DNA from: Aliitabrizicola sp031408575
GTDB taxonomy: Bacteria > Pseudomonadota > Alphaproteobacteria > Rhodobacterales > Rhodobacteraceae
Direction of reading: 5' to 3'
DNA length: 20,040 bases
NCBI GenBank assembly: GCA_031408575.1
Contig: JANNWS010000132.1
Coordinates: forward strand, 1-20,040
The position numbers and the translations under genes are program-made. Below, piece after piece: positions 1-7,387 of the stretch (within the stretch, counting starts at the first letter, position 1; every line of letters starts with the position of its first letter). The notes under the pieces were generated by a model. The model ran no database searches. It saw only the letters and a list, made by a program, of their open reading frames with translations, and was not told where the DNA came from.

Positions 1-935
1 GGCGGGTGGTTTTTGCCGCCGATTGTGTCGGCTCTCCAGCCAAGACGGCGGTGGCCGCGATGGGTCCGGGCGATGTGGTGCTGCTGGAAAACACGCGGTT
101 TCACCCCGGCGAGGAAAAGAACGATCCGCAACTGGCGGCCGCGATGGCGGCGCTGGGAGACATCTATGTGAATGACGCGTTTTCGGCAGCGCACCGGGCG
201 CATGCGTCAACCGAAGGGATCGCCCGGCTGTTGCCGCGCGCGGCGGGGCGATTGATGGAGGCAGAGCTGCGCGCGCTGGAAGCGGCGTTGGGTAAGACGC
301 AACGGCCGGTTGTGGCCGTGGTGGGCGGAGCCAAGGTTTCGACCAAGCTGGAACTGCTGGGCAATATTGTAACCAAGGTGGATCATCTGGTGATCGGTGG
401 GGGGATGGCCAACACGTTCCTTGTGGCGCAGGGGGTGGAGGTGGGCAAGTCGCTGGCCGAGCGCGACATGGCTCCGACGGCATTGGAAATTGTGGCCAAA
501 GCCAAGGCCGCAGGTTGCGTCATTCACCTGCCGGTTGACGTGGTGGTGGCACGCGAGTTCAAGGCCGGGGCCGCCAATGAGACGCTGCCGGTGGCGGAGT
601 GTCCTGCCGATGCGATGATCCTGGATGCGGGGCCAGCAACGGTTGCAAAGCTGACCGAGGTGTTCGCCGCCTGTCGCACGCTGATCTGGAACGGTCCGCT
701 GGGCGCGTTCGAGATCGCGCCTTTTGACGCCGCAACCAATGCCGCGGCGCGGTCGGTGGCAGCACTGACGCGGGCGGGCAAGCTGGTGTCGGTGGCGGGC
801 GGCGGCGATACGGTGGCCGCGCTCAATCAGGCGGGGGTTGCGGGGGATTTCACTTTCATCTCGACCGCAGGCGGTGCGTTTCTGGAATGGATGGAGGGCA
901 AGGAATTGCCCGGTGTGGCGGCGCTGGAGCAGTAA
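1..935 (+). CDS. pgk: Phosphoglycerate kinase, 5'-truncated by window edge
   Basis: Phosphoglycerate kinase transfers phosphate between 1,3-bisphosphoglycerate and ADP in cytoplasmic glycolysis and gluconeogenesis. The frame is open from the window edge (first complete codon at position 3), so roughly the first 85-90 of about 395 residues are missing and no start codon should be assigned here. Visible family motifs are LLENTRFHPGEE, VNDAFSAAHRAHAS (substrate-side N-domain), VVGGAKVSTKLELLGN and LVIGGGMANTFL (hinge and nucleotide domain), WNGPLGAFE, and the C-terminal GGGDT and STAGGAFLEWMEGKELPGV blocks that bind nucleotide phosphates. It ends at TAA (933-935). The class I aldolase follows on the same strand after 109 nt, a common glycolytic pairing. 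The identification is secure; only the N-terminus is unseen. Confidence 0.97.
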   Translation, partial: RVVFAADCVGSPAKTAVAAMGPGDVVLLENTRFHPGEEKNDPQLAAAMAALGDIYVNDAFSAAHRAHASTEGIARLLPRAAGRLMEAELRALEAALGKTQRPVVAVVGGAKVSTKLELLGNIVTKVDHLVIGGGMANTFLVAQGVEVGKSLAERDMAPTALEIVAKAKAAGCVIHLPVDVVVAREFKAGAANETLPVAECPADAMILDAGPATVAKLTEVFAACRTLIWNGPLGAFEIAPFDAATNAAARSVAALTRAGKLVSVAGGGDTVAALNQAGVAGDFTFISTAGGAFLEWMEGKELPGVAALEQ

Positions 936-951
936 TGCGCAAAAAAGCTGT

Positions 952-972
952 TGGCGCTGCGTGTTAGCGCCA
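952..972 (+). terminator. Hairpin downstream of pgk, weak terminator candidate
   Basis: The arms TGGCGCT and AGCGCCA form a perfect 7-bp stem around a 7-nt loop, 17 nt after the pgk stop. No T-run follows, so it may be an RNA-stability hairpin or a Rho-linked site rather than a true intrinsic terminator. Confidence 0.3.
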
Positions 973-978
973 CCATGC

Positions 979-1007
979 TTGCACCGCCCTGCCCCGGCTT
1001 CTAGAGG
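979..1007 (+). promoter_or_regulatory. Possible sigma-70-type promoter for the aldolase gene
   Basis: TTGCAC at 979-984 and TAGAGG at 1002-1007 are separated by 17 nt and lie about 40 nt before the aldolase start, just after the post-pgk hairpin. The -35 match is reasonable and the -10 match is poor, so this is only a candidate. Confidence 0.25.
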
Positions 1008-1044
1008 CTGGTAAAGGCCCAAACGACGGAAAGGACCGCGTCAG

Positions 1045-1974
1045 ATGCGTGCGACAAAGATCGTTCAGAAGATCCTGAGCAACTACGAGGGCGAAACGCC
1101 CGGCGTGAAAGCCAATCTTTGCCGCATGCTGATGGAAGGCAAGCTGGGCGGCACGGGCAAGATGATCATCCTGCCCGTCGATCAGGGGTTCGAGCATGGC
1201 CCGGCGCGCACTTTTGCCCCCAACCCTGCCGCCTATGATCCGCATTATCACTATCAACTGGCGATCGACGCGGGCCTGAATGCATATGCCGCCCCGCTGG
1301 GGATGCTGGAGGCAGGGGCAGACACCTTTGCCGGGCAGATCCCGACGATCCTGAAGGTCAATTCAGCCAATTCGCTGATGTCGGACACGGCGGGGAAGAA
1401 TCAGGCGATCACCGGATCGGTCAGCGACGCGCTGCGGTTGGGCTGTGCGGCCATTGGATTTACAATCTATCCGGGGTCGGACATGGCGCTGGAGATGTAT
1501 GAGGAAATCTCGGCCATGCGGGCCGAGGCGGCAGCGGTAGGCATCGCGTCGGTCGTGTGGTCCTATCCGCGCGGCGAGGCGATTACCAAGGACGGCGAAA
1601 CGGCGATTGATATTGCCGCTTACGGCGCGCAGATCGCGGCCCTGCTGGGGGCGCATGTCATCAAGATCAAGCTGTCCACCGATCATCTGATGCTGGGCGA
1701 GGCGAAGAAAGTGTATCAGTCGGAAAAAATTGACGTGGCCACGCAGGCCGCGCGGGTTCGCCATTGCATGGACGCCAGTTTTGCCGGGCGGCGGATCGTG
1801 GTGTTTTCGGGCGGTGCGAAGAAGGGCGAGGATTCGGTCTATGACGATGCCCGCGCGATCCGCGACGGGGGCGGCAACGGGTCGATCATCGGGCGCAACA
1901 GCTTTCAGCGCGGCAGACCTGACGCATTGGCGATGCTGGGCAAGCTGGTGGATATCTACAAAGGCCGGGCATAG
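1045..1974 (+). CDS. Class I fructose-bisphosphate aldolase (DhnA/FbaB type)
   Basis: This 309-residue protein reads as a DhnA-type class I aldolase, a Schiff-base TIM-barrel enzyme that interconverts fructose-1,6-bisphosphate with dihydroxyacetone phosphate and glyceraldehyde-3-phosphate, without a metal ion. Family signatures are LPVDQGFEHGP (residues 43-53, containing the conserved Asp), FTIYPGS (139-145), HVIKIKLSTDH (204-214, one of whose lysines should be the Schiff-base lysine), FSGGAKKGED (254-263) and the phosphate-binding GRNSFQR (283-289). The ATG is preceded by AAGGA at 1031-1035, nine bases upstream, which supports this start. It lies between pgk and an FtsB-like gene on the same strand. 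The enzyme class is clear from the sequence; the symbol (fda, fbaB) is left open because naming varies between genomes. Confidence 0.93.
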   Translation: MRATKIVQKILSNYEGETPGVKANLCRMLMEGKLGGTGKMIILPVDQGFEHGPARTFAPNPAAYDPHYHYQLAIDAGLNAYAAPLGMLEAGADTFAGQIPTILKVNSANSLMSDTAGKNQAITGSVSDALRLGCAAIGFTIYPGSDMALEMYEEISAMRAEAAAVGIASVVWSYPRGEAITKDGETAIDIAAYGAQIAALLGAHVIKIKLSTDHLMLGEAKKVYQSEKIDVATQAARVRHCMDASFAGRRIVVFSGGAKKGEDSVYDDARAIRDGGGNGSIIGRNSFQRGRPDALAMLGKLVDIYKGRA

Positions 1975-2091
1975 GTGTGAACTTTTCCGGGTTGGTCAAT
2001 GCGAATAAGGATTCACAAGGCCCTGACTCTGTGACATGATTTGGAAAAGCCGCTTCCGTTGAACGAGGGGTGGCATTCCGAGGCACGACGC

Positions 2092-2388
2092 ATGAGCACC
2101 GCACGACCCGCCTTTGGCGCGGCTATTTACTTCATGATAACCTTCACGCTGGGGTCGTATTTCACCTTTGCTGCCGTGCAGGGCGACTACGGTGTGTTCC
2201 GCCGCGTTCAAATCGACGACGAGGCTGACATGCTTGCGGCCGAGCGCGGTCGGCTGCTGACCGAACTTGCATTATTGCAAAACAAGACGCGACGTCTGTC
2301 GGATGATTATCTGGATGTTGATCTGCTGGATGAGCAGGCCCGTGACGTGCTGGGCCTGATCCGCGCGGATGAGATCGTCATCCGCTGA
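2092..2388 (+). CDS. ftsB: FtsB/DivIC-like septum formation initiator protein
   Basis: A small bitopic inner-membrane protein (98 residues). Residues 8-28 are a hydrophobic membrane segment. They are followed by a short periplasmic region and a coiled-coil stretch (about residues 45-70, rich in Glu, Arg and Leu), then the family-typical segment RLSDDYLDVDLLDEQARDVLG. FtsB-type proteins join FtsL and FtsQ in the divisome and help activate septal peptidoglycan synthesis. The frame is open upstream to a TTG at 2041, but the ATG at 2092 is preferred because homologues begin just before the membrane helix and a GAGG lies 8 nt upstream. It sits between the aldolase and pdhA, a placement I recall for alphaproteobacterial ftsB genes. 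The family call is good; the role in division is inferred from the family. Confidence 0.82.
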   Translation: MSTARPAFGAAIYFMITFTLGSYFTFAAVQGDYGVFRRVQIDDEADMLAAERGRLLTELALLQNKTRRLSDDYLDVDLLDEQARDVLGLIRADEIVIR

Positions 2389-2392
2389 CTGC

Positions 2393-2432
2393 CTCGGGCG
2401 ATTGCCGAGACCGATTTTGGCGAAGTTTTTTT
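2393..2432 (+). terminator. Weak terminator candidate after ftsB
   Basis: A 5-bp stem (CTCGG/CCGAG, 7-nt loop, 2393-2409) is followed 16 nt later by a T7 run at 2426-2432. A competing weak stem, TTGCC with GGCGA, abuts the T-run more closely. Either could end ftsB transcription before the separate pdhA control region, but the stems are short. Confidence 0.3.
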
Positions 2433-2462
2433 GCATGGGCCTGTTTTTTCCGATAGGCTGAA

Positions 2463-2484
2463 TATAGTTTAACTTTGAACTATA
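2463..2484 (+). promoter_or_regulatory. 22-bp near-palindromic operator candidate upstream of pdhA
   Basis: The arms TATAGTTTAA and TTGAACTATA flank a 2-bp centre and pair at 9 of 10 positions. The site is AT-rich in a GC-rich region, lies 25 nt before the pdhA ATG, and its first six bases (TATAGT) match a -10 hexamer at 5 of 6 positions. No good -35 is visible at the right distance. The symmetry and position suggest a dimeric repressor or activator site controlling the pyruvate dehydrogenase operon. The regulator cannot be named from the window. Confidence 0.55.
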
Positions 2485-2509
2485 CACGTCGCGACCGGAG
2501 GACGCTCCC

Positions 2510-3499
2510 ATGGCCACCAGAAAATCGCCCGAAAAATCCAATGTATCAAAGGACGATCTGCTGCATTTCTACCGCGAGATGCTGCTGATCCGTCGATTCG
2601 AAGAAAAGGCGGGTCAGCTTTACGGCATGGGTCTGATTGGCGGCTTCTGTCACCTTTACATCGGACAGGAAGCGGTTGTCGTGGGGCTGGAAGCGGCGGC
2701 GAAAGAGGGCGACAAGCGGATCACGTCATACCGTGACCACGGCCATATGCTTGCCTGCGGAATGGACCCCAAAGGAGTGATGGCCGAGTTGACCGGACGC
2801 GCGGGGGGCTATTCACGGGGCAAGGGCGGCTCGATGCACATGTTCTCGAAAGAGAAACATTTTTACGGTGGGCATGGGATTGTTGCCGCGCAGGTACCGC
2901 TCGGGGCGGGTCTTGCGTTTGCCGACAAGTATCTGGGCAATGACAACGTAACCTTTGCCTATTTCGGTGATGGGGCCGCGAACCAGGGTCAGGTCTATGA
3001 GACTTACAACATGGCCGAGCTTTGGAATCTGCCGGTGATCTTCGTTATCGAGAACAACCAGTATGCCATGGGAACCAGCATGAAGCGGTCCACCAAGTCG
3101 CCCAGCCTGTGGGAACGGGGTGCCGCCTATGGCATCAAGGGCGAGGCGGTGGACGGGATGGATGTGCTGGCCGTGAAGGCCGCTGCCGAAAAGGCTGTAG
3201 CCGTCTGTCGGGCTGGCGAAGGTCCGTACATTCTGGAAATGATGACCTATCGCTATCGCGGTCATTCGATGTCGGACCCTGCAAAGTACCGCACCCGCGA
3301 AGAAGTTCAGAAGATGCGCGACGAAAAGGATGCCATCGAGCATGTGCGCGAACTGCTGTTGCAGGGCGGGCTTGCAACCGACGATGACCTGAAGGCAATC
3401 GACAAGGATATCAAGGCCATCGTCAACGAGTCTGCCGAATTCGCCAAAGACAGCCCGGAGCCGGACCCGTCCGAGCTCTGGACCGACATTTACGCCTGA
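2510..3499 (+). CDS. pdhA: Pyruvate dehydrogenase E1 component, alpha subunit
   Basis: The E1 alpha subunit works with E1 beta to decarboxylate pyruvate with thiamine diphosphate and to reductively acetylate the lipoyl group of E2. At 329 residues it is normal length for the alpha-2/beta-2 type. The thiamine-diphosphate motif is complete, from GDG at 153-155 to NN at 182-183. Other landmarks are SYRDHGHMLACG (73-84), KGGSMHMFS (105-113), the GHGIV segment (122-126) and the phosphorylation-loop-like YRYRGHSMSDP near residue 250. The start ATG has GGAGGA at 2497-2502, seven bases upstream. pdhB begins 11 nt after the stop, with pdhC directly behind it, so the three genes form one operon. The 121-nt gap upstream and its palindrome suggest the operon starts here. 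Confidence 0.96.
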   Translation: MATRKSPEKSNVSKDDLLHFYREMLLIRRFEEKAGQLYGMGLIGGFCHLYIGQEAVVVGLEAAAKEGDKRITSYRDHGHMLACGMDPKGVMAELTGRAGGYSRGKGGSMHMFSKEKHFYGGHGIVAAQVPLGAGLAFADKYLGNDNVTFAYFGDGAANQGQVYETYNMAELWNLPVIFVIENNQYAMGTSMKRSTKSPSLWERGAAYGIKGEAVDGMDVLAVKAAAEKAVAVCRAGEGPYILEMMTYRYRGHSMSDPAKYRTREEVQKMRDEKDAIEHVRELLLQGGLATDDDLKAIDKDIKAIVNESAEFAKDSPEPDPSELWTDIYA

Positions 3500-3510
3500 G
3501 GGGGAACGAC

Positions 3511-3774
3511 ATGGCCACGCAAGTATTGATGCCCGCTCTCTCGCCCACGATGGAAGAGGGCACGCTGGCCAAATGGCTGGTGAAGGAAGGCGACACGGTC
3601 AAATCCGGACAGATCCTGGCCGAGATTGAAACCGACAAGGCCACGATGGAATTCGAGGCGGTCGATGAAGGGATCGTCGGTCGGTTGCTGATTGCCGAAG
3701 GCACTGCAGGCGTAAAAGTGAACACGCCGATTGCCGTGATGGTCGAAGCTGGCGAAAGCGCGGATGCAAAACCC
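3511..3774 (+). repeat. Lipoyl-domain repeat unit, copy in pdhB
   Basis: This stretch encodes residues 1-88 of PdhB and is a direct, alignable repeat of 4887-5150 in pdhC, with 80 of 88 residues identical. A run of 41 bases (3610-3650 versus 4986-5026) over the lipoylation loop is identical at the DNA level, including third codon positions. Confidence 0.85.
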
Positions 3775-4875
3775 GGCGTTGTCGAGGTGGCACCTGTGGC
3801 TGCCGCCGCGCCCGTGGCCGCCGCCCATGCCGTTGCCGCCGCCCCGGTAGCGGTGAAAGGGGCGCACGCCCCCGACTGGCCAGCCGGAACGGCGATGAAG
3901 ACCATGACCGTGCGCGAGGCGCTGCGCGAGGCGATGGCCGAGGAAATGCGGGCTAATGACCGCGTTTTCCTGATGGGCGAAGAGGTTGGCGAATATCAGG
4001 GCGCCTACAAGATCAGTCAGGGCCTGCTGGACGAGTTCGGCCCCAAGCGCGTGATCGACACGCCGATCACCGAGCACGGATTTGCCGGACTGGCTGTGGG
4101 GGCCGCGTTCGGGGGTCTAAACCCGATCCTGGAGTTCATGACGTTCAACTTCTCGATGCAGGCCATTGACCACATAATCAACTCGGCCGCAAAGACGCTT
4201 TACATGTCCGGCGGGCAGATGGGTTGCCCGATCGTATTCCGCGGGCCGAACGGGGCTGCGGCCCGCGTGGGGGCGCAGCACAGTCAGGATTATTCGGCGT
4301 GGTATGCGCAGGTTCCCGGCCTGAAAGTGGTGACGCCCTATTCGGCCGCCGATGCAAAAGGTCTGTTGAAAACCGCGATCCGTGATCCAAATCCGGTGAT
4401 TTTCCTTGAAAATGAAATCCTTTACGGGCGGTCCTTCGAGGTGCCGGTGCTGGATGATTTCACCATTCCGTTCGGCAAGGCCCGCATCTGGCGCGAAGGC
4501 ACGGATGTAACCATTGTTTCTTTTGGCATCGGCATGACATATGCGCTCGATGCCGCTGACCAGCTTGCGAAAGACGGGATCAGCGCCGAAGTGATCGACC
4601 TGCGCACCCTGCGCCCCATCGACTATGATACCGTGCTGACGTCGGTGATGAAGACCAACCGCTGCGTGACCGTGGAAGAGGGCTGGCCCGTAGGCGCCAT
4701 CGGCAACCATCTCTCGGCAACGATCATGACGAAGGCATTCGACTATCTGGACGCGCCGGTGCTGAACTGCACGGGCAAGGATGTTCCGATGCCCTATGCG
4801 GCCAACCTTGAAAAGCTTGCATTGATCACCAGTGCCGAGGTCGTCGAAGCCGTTAAATCCGTCTGCTACCGGTAA
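3511..4875 (+). CDS. pdhB: Pyruvate dehydrogenase E1 beta with N-terminal lipoyl domain
   Basis: A 454-residue fusion. Residues 1-80 are a biotinyl/lipoyl domain with the lipoylation loop ETDKATMEFEA, the target being Lys43. Residues 88-125 are an Ala/Val/Pro-rich flexible linker. From about residue 128 to the end is the E1 beta transketolase-like domain, with FLMGEEVGEYQGAYK (153-167) and GFAGLAVGAAFGGLNP. E1 beta supplies half of the thiamine-diphosphate site and the transketolase C-terminal domain. E1 beta proteins with a fused lipoyl domain are known in alphaproteobacteria; Escherichia coli instead has a single-chain E1 and only E2 is lipoylated. GGGGGA precedes the ATG, and pdhC starts 11 nt after the stop, its AAGGAG overlapping the pdhB TAA. 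The lipoyl domain is 80/88 residues identical to that of PdhC. Confidence 0.96.
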   Translation: MATQVLMPALSPTMEEGTLAKWLVKEGDTVKSGQILAEIETDKATMEFEAVDEGIVGRLLIAEGTAGVKVNTPIAVMVEAGESADAKPGVVEVAPVAAAAPVAAAHAVAAAPVAVKGAHAPDWPAGTAMKTMTVREALREAMAEEMRANDRVFLMGEEVGEYQGAYKISQGLLDEFGPKRVIDTPITEHGFAGLAVGAAFGGLNPILEFMTFNFSMQAIDHIINSAAKTLYMSGGQMGCPIVFRGPNGAAARVGAQHSQDYSAWYAQVPGLKVVTPYSAADAKGLLKTAIRDPNPVIFLENEILYGRSFEVPVLDDFTIPFGKARIWREGTDVTIVSFGIGMTYALDAADQLAKDGISAEVIDLRTLRPIDYDTVLTSVMKTNRCVTVEEGWPVGAIGNHLSATIMTKAFDYLDAPVLNCTGKDVPMPYAANLEKLALITSAEVVEAVKSVCYR

Positions 4876-4886
4876 GGAGCGCTGTC

Positions 4887-5150
4887 ATGGCAACTGAAAT
4901 CCTGATGCCCGCGCTGTCTCCGACGATGGAGGAGGGCACGCTGGCGAAATGGCTGGTGAAAGAGGGCGACATGGTGAAATCCGGCCAGATCCTGGCCGAG
5001 ATTGAAACCGACAAGGCCACGATGGAGTTCGAGGCAGTGGACGAGGGGATCATCGGCAAGCTGCTGATCGCCGAAGGCACCGCCGGTGTGAAGGTCAACA
5101 CGCCGATTGCGGTGATTCTGGAAGACGGCGAAAGCGCGGATGCCAAGCCC
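4887..5150 (+). repeat. Lipoyl-domain repeat unit, copy in pdhC
   Basis: This is the partner of 3511-3774 in pdhB. The protein differences are mostly conservative (for example Val/Ile, Arg/Lys), and the 41-bp identical block lies at 4986-5026. Confidence 0.85.
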
Positions 5151-6179
5151 GCTGCAGCACCAGCAAAAGCTGCAGCTCCGGTTGCTTCTGCCGCACAGCC
5201 GGTTGCGGCGGTTTCAGCCGCTGCCCCGGCCAGTGTGGCTGCCAAGGGGGCGCGGGTGTTCGCCTCGCCGCTGGCGCGCCGGATTGCTGCCGACAAGGGA
5301 ATTGACCTGGCACAAGTTGAAGGCTCCGGCCCGCATGGCCGGATCGTGAAGGCCGATGTCGAAGGGCTGTCTCAGACGGCGGCAGTCGCTCCGAAAGCGC
5401 CGATTGCTCCGGCTGCTGCCGCCAGCCAACCCGCGACGCTGGCGACGGGTGCCACTGCGGATACCGTGGCAAAGATGTTCGCCGACCGCGCCTATGACGT
5501 CGTACCACTGGACGGAATGCGCAAGATCATCGCGGCCCGCCTGACCGAAGCCAAGCAGACAATCCCGCATTTCTACCTGCGCCGCTCGGTCACGCTGGAT
5601 ACGCTGCTGGCCTTCCGCGAGACGCTGAACAAGCAGCTTGAAGGCCGGGGAGTAAAGCTTTCGGTCAACGACTTCCTGATCAAAGCCTGCGCCATCGCCC
5701 TGCAGCAAGTGCCGCAGGCAAATGCCGTCTGGGCGGGCGATCGCATTTTCCGGCTGAAACCGTCGGATGTTGCAGTGGCCGTCGCGATTGAAGGCGGGCT
5801 CTTCACGCCCGTGCTGCGCGATGCCCATCAAAAGTCGCTCTCGGCACTTTCTGCAGAAATGAAGGATCTGGCGGCGCGGGCACGCAACCGCAAGCTGGCA
5901 CCTCAGGAATATCAGGGGGGCAGTTTTGCCATCTCGAATCTCGGGATGTTCGGGATCGAAAATTTCGACGCTGTCATCAATCCGCCGCACGGATCTATCC
6001 TTGCGGTCGGCGCCGGGATCAAATCGCCGGTGGTGGGCAAGGATGGCACGGTATCGGTCGCAACGGTCATGTCGTTGACGTTGTCTGTCGATCACCGAGT
6101 GATCGACGGCGCGCTTGGCGCAGAGTTTCTCAAGGCGATCATCGAGAACCTTGAGAACCCGATGGCGATGCTTGCCTGA
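4887..6179 (+). CDS. pdhC: Dihydrolipoamide acetyltransferase, pyruvate dehydrogenase E2
   Basis: E2 is the core of the pyruvate dehydrogenase complex: it takes the acetyl group onto its lipoyl arm and passes it to coenzyme A. The 430 residues divide into one lipoyl domain (1-80, Lys43 in ETDKATMEFEA), an Ala/Pro-rich linker (85-120), a peripheral subunit-binding domain (123-160; FASPLARRIAADKGIDL and GSGPHGRIVKADVE), a second linker, and the acyltransferase catalytic domain (about 205-430). The catalytic motif DHRVIDG places His403 and Asp407 in the active site. AAGGAG overlaps the pdhB stop, nine bases before the ATG. The gene ends 35 nt from the convergent cysE. No E3 (lpd) gene follows, so E3 must be encoded elsewhere. 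Confidence 0.97.
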   Translation: MATEILMPALSPTMEEGTLAKWLVKEGDMVKSGQILAEIETDKATMEFEAVDEGIIGKLLIAEGTAGVKVNTPIAVILEDGESADAKPAAAPAKAAAPVASAAQPVAAVSAAAPASVAAKGARVFASPLARRIAADKGIDLAQVEGSGPHGRIVKADVEGLSQTAAVAPKAPIAPAAAASQPATLATGATADTVAKMFADRAYDVVPLDGMRKIIAARLTEAKQTIPHFYLRRSVTLDTLLAFRETLNKQLEGRGVKLSVNDFLIKACAIALQQVPQANAVWAGDRIFRLKPSDVAVAVAIEGGLFTPVLRDAHQKSLSALSAEMKDLAARARNRKLAPQEYQGGSFAISNLGMFGIENFDAVINPPHGSILAVGAGIKSPVVGKDGTVSVATVMSLTLSVDHRVIDGALGAEFLKAIIENLENPMAMLA

Positions 6180-6188
6180 ACGCGCGCC

Positions 6189-6208
6189 GCCTCCGCCATG
6201 GCGGAGGC
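6189..6208. terminator. Bidirectional hairpin between convergent pdhC and cysE
   Basis: A perfect 20-bp palindrome: 8-bp arms GCCTCCGC and GCGGAGGC around CATG. It starts 9 nt after the pdhC stop and ends 6 nt before the cysE stop codon, so it serves both converging transcripts. No T-run is present on either strand, so termination may be inefficient or Rho-assisted. Confidence 0.6.
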
Positions 6209-6214
6209 AGCGAC

Positions 6215-7030
6215 TTACCCCTCGAAGTGTTCGTTGATCAGCTGGTTCATTGTGACCGAGGGCTGGTCACAGCCAGCTTCGCCCACGACCCGCGCCGGAA
6301 CGCCGGCCACCGTCGTGCAGGGCGGCACGTCTTGCAAAACCACCGACCCGGCGGCGATACGGCTGCAATGGCCAACCGTGATGTTGCCCAGCACCTTGGC
6401 CCCGGCCCCGATCAGAACGCCATCCTCGATCTTCGGATGCCGGTCACCGTCTTCCTTGCCGGTGCCGCCCAAGGTAACCGAATGCAGCATCGACACATTG
6501 TCCCCGACAACCGCCGTCTCGCCAATCACGATGGAATGGGCGTGGTCGATCATGATGCCGCGCCCGACGCGCGCGGCAGGGTGAATATCGACGCCAAACA
6601 CTTCTGAAACCCGCATCTGCACAAAATAGGCCAGATCAATCCGCCCGCTCTGCCACAGCCAATGACCGATGCGATAAGCCTGCACCGCCTGATACCCCTT
6701 GAAGAACAGGATCGGCTGCAGGAACCGATGGCAGGCCGGGTCACGATCATAGACCGCCACCAGATCGGTCCGTGCCGCTTGCCCCAAATCCGGCTCCGCT
6801 GCGTAGGCCTCATCAGCGATCTCGCGCAAAATTTGCTCGCTCATTTCGCCTGATGCGAGTTTGAGCGAGAAGCGATAAGCTAGTGCGCGCTCCATGCTGG
6901 CATGGTGCAGCAGACTTGAATGGATCAGGCCGCCCAAAAGCGGCTCTTTGCGAATTGCCTCAACGGCTTCGCCAGCAATCCGCTCCCAGACCGGATCGAT
7001 TGCCGCTATCTTTGCTCGTGTCTCGGCCAT
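6215..7030 (-). CDS. cysE: Serine O-acetyltransferase
   Basis: CysE acetylates L-serine with acetyl-CoA to O-acetylserine, the first step of cysteine synthesis in the cytoplasm. The 271-residue protein has the alpha-helical N-terminal domain (about 10-140) and the left-handed beta-helix of hexapeptide repeats (about 150-245). Catalytic-site residues match the family: Asp148 in DIHPAA, Asp162-His163 in IDHAHS, and His198 in DRHPK; GGTG follows at 188-191. The frame is open upstream to 7108, but the ATG at 7030 is chosen because GGAGG lies 8 nt before it (7039-7043). The protein ends HFEG, without the C-terminal isoleucine that E. coli CysE inserts into CysK. The gene lies 31 nt downstream of the small hypothetical gene, on the same strand as the GTA cluster. 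Confidence 0.94.
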   Translation of the reverse strand: MAETRAKIAAIDPVWERIAGEAVEAIRKEPLLGGLIHSSLLHHASMERALAYRFSLKLASGEMSEQILREIADEAYAAEPDLGQAARTDLVAVYDRDPACHRFLQPILFFKGYQAVQAYRIGHWLWQSGRIDLAYFVQMRVSEVFGVDIHPAARVGRGIMIDHAHSIVIGETAVVGDNVSMLHSVTLGGTGKEDGDRHPKIEDGVLIGAGAKVLGNITVGHCSRIAAGSVVLQDVPPCTTVAGVPARVVGEAGCDQPSVTMNQLINEHFEG

Positions 7031-7061
7031 GACAATTGCCTCCGTCAACACCTCTCGAGCC

Positions 7062-7373
7062 TTAAGATAAGGTATCGTGGTCCGAAACGAAAGAGATCTT
7101 GGGGTCAAGCAGGTGGCTCAACACGCAAATCAACGCCCGCAAATAGCGCGGGTCTGATGGGAACGCCTCCCTGCATCGGGGATGTCCGCCGGCAGCAGCC
7201 ATCAGGCTGCCATCACCGTATTGCGGATGGAGCGCGTCAAACTTTCGCCGATGTCGTTCGGCCACGCAGACCTCGCGCAGCAAGCCGTTCATCCCGCGCT
7301 CCCAGTCTTCGTCGAGCATCGCAAGAAGAATACGCGCTGCAGCAATGATGTCACCCATCAGTACAGGGCGCAT
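7062..7373 (-). CDS. Small conserved hypothetical protein next to g15
   Basis: A basic, Arg-rich, mostly alpha-helical protein of 103 residues (109 if the upstream GTG at 7391 is used). It resembles the short uncharacterised proteins I recall next to the GTA tail gene g15 in Rhodobacterales (a DUF7742-like family), with a helical N-terminal RPVLMGDIIAAARILLAM and a central GDGSLMAAAGGHPRC segment. No signal peptide, membrane helix or catalytic motif is seen. The in-frame GTG at 7391 overlaps the g15 stop as GTGA; the ATG at 7373 is preferred from memory of how related proteins begin, without a clear ribosome binding site for either. The position suggests co-transcription with g15 and cysE. 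The function is unknown. Confidence 0.7.
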   Translation of the reverse strand: MRPVLMGDIIAAARILLAMLDEDWERGMNGLLREVCVAERHRRKFDALHPQYGDGSLMAAAGGHPRCREAFPSDPRYLRALICVLSHLLDPKISFVSDHDTLS

Positions 7374-7387
7374 CTGCGTTCGGTTTC

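Noticed and set aside
207..1022. 271-codon minus-strand frame opposite pgk
   Set aside because: It is an antisense shadow of a strongly conserved glycolytic gene with no domain of its own.
5214..6095. 293-codon minus-strand frame opposite pdhC
   Set aside because: It lies wholly within the E2 gene in antisense; its composition is His/Arg-rich and no motif is seen.
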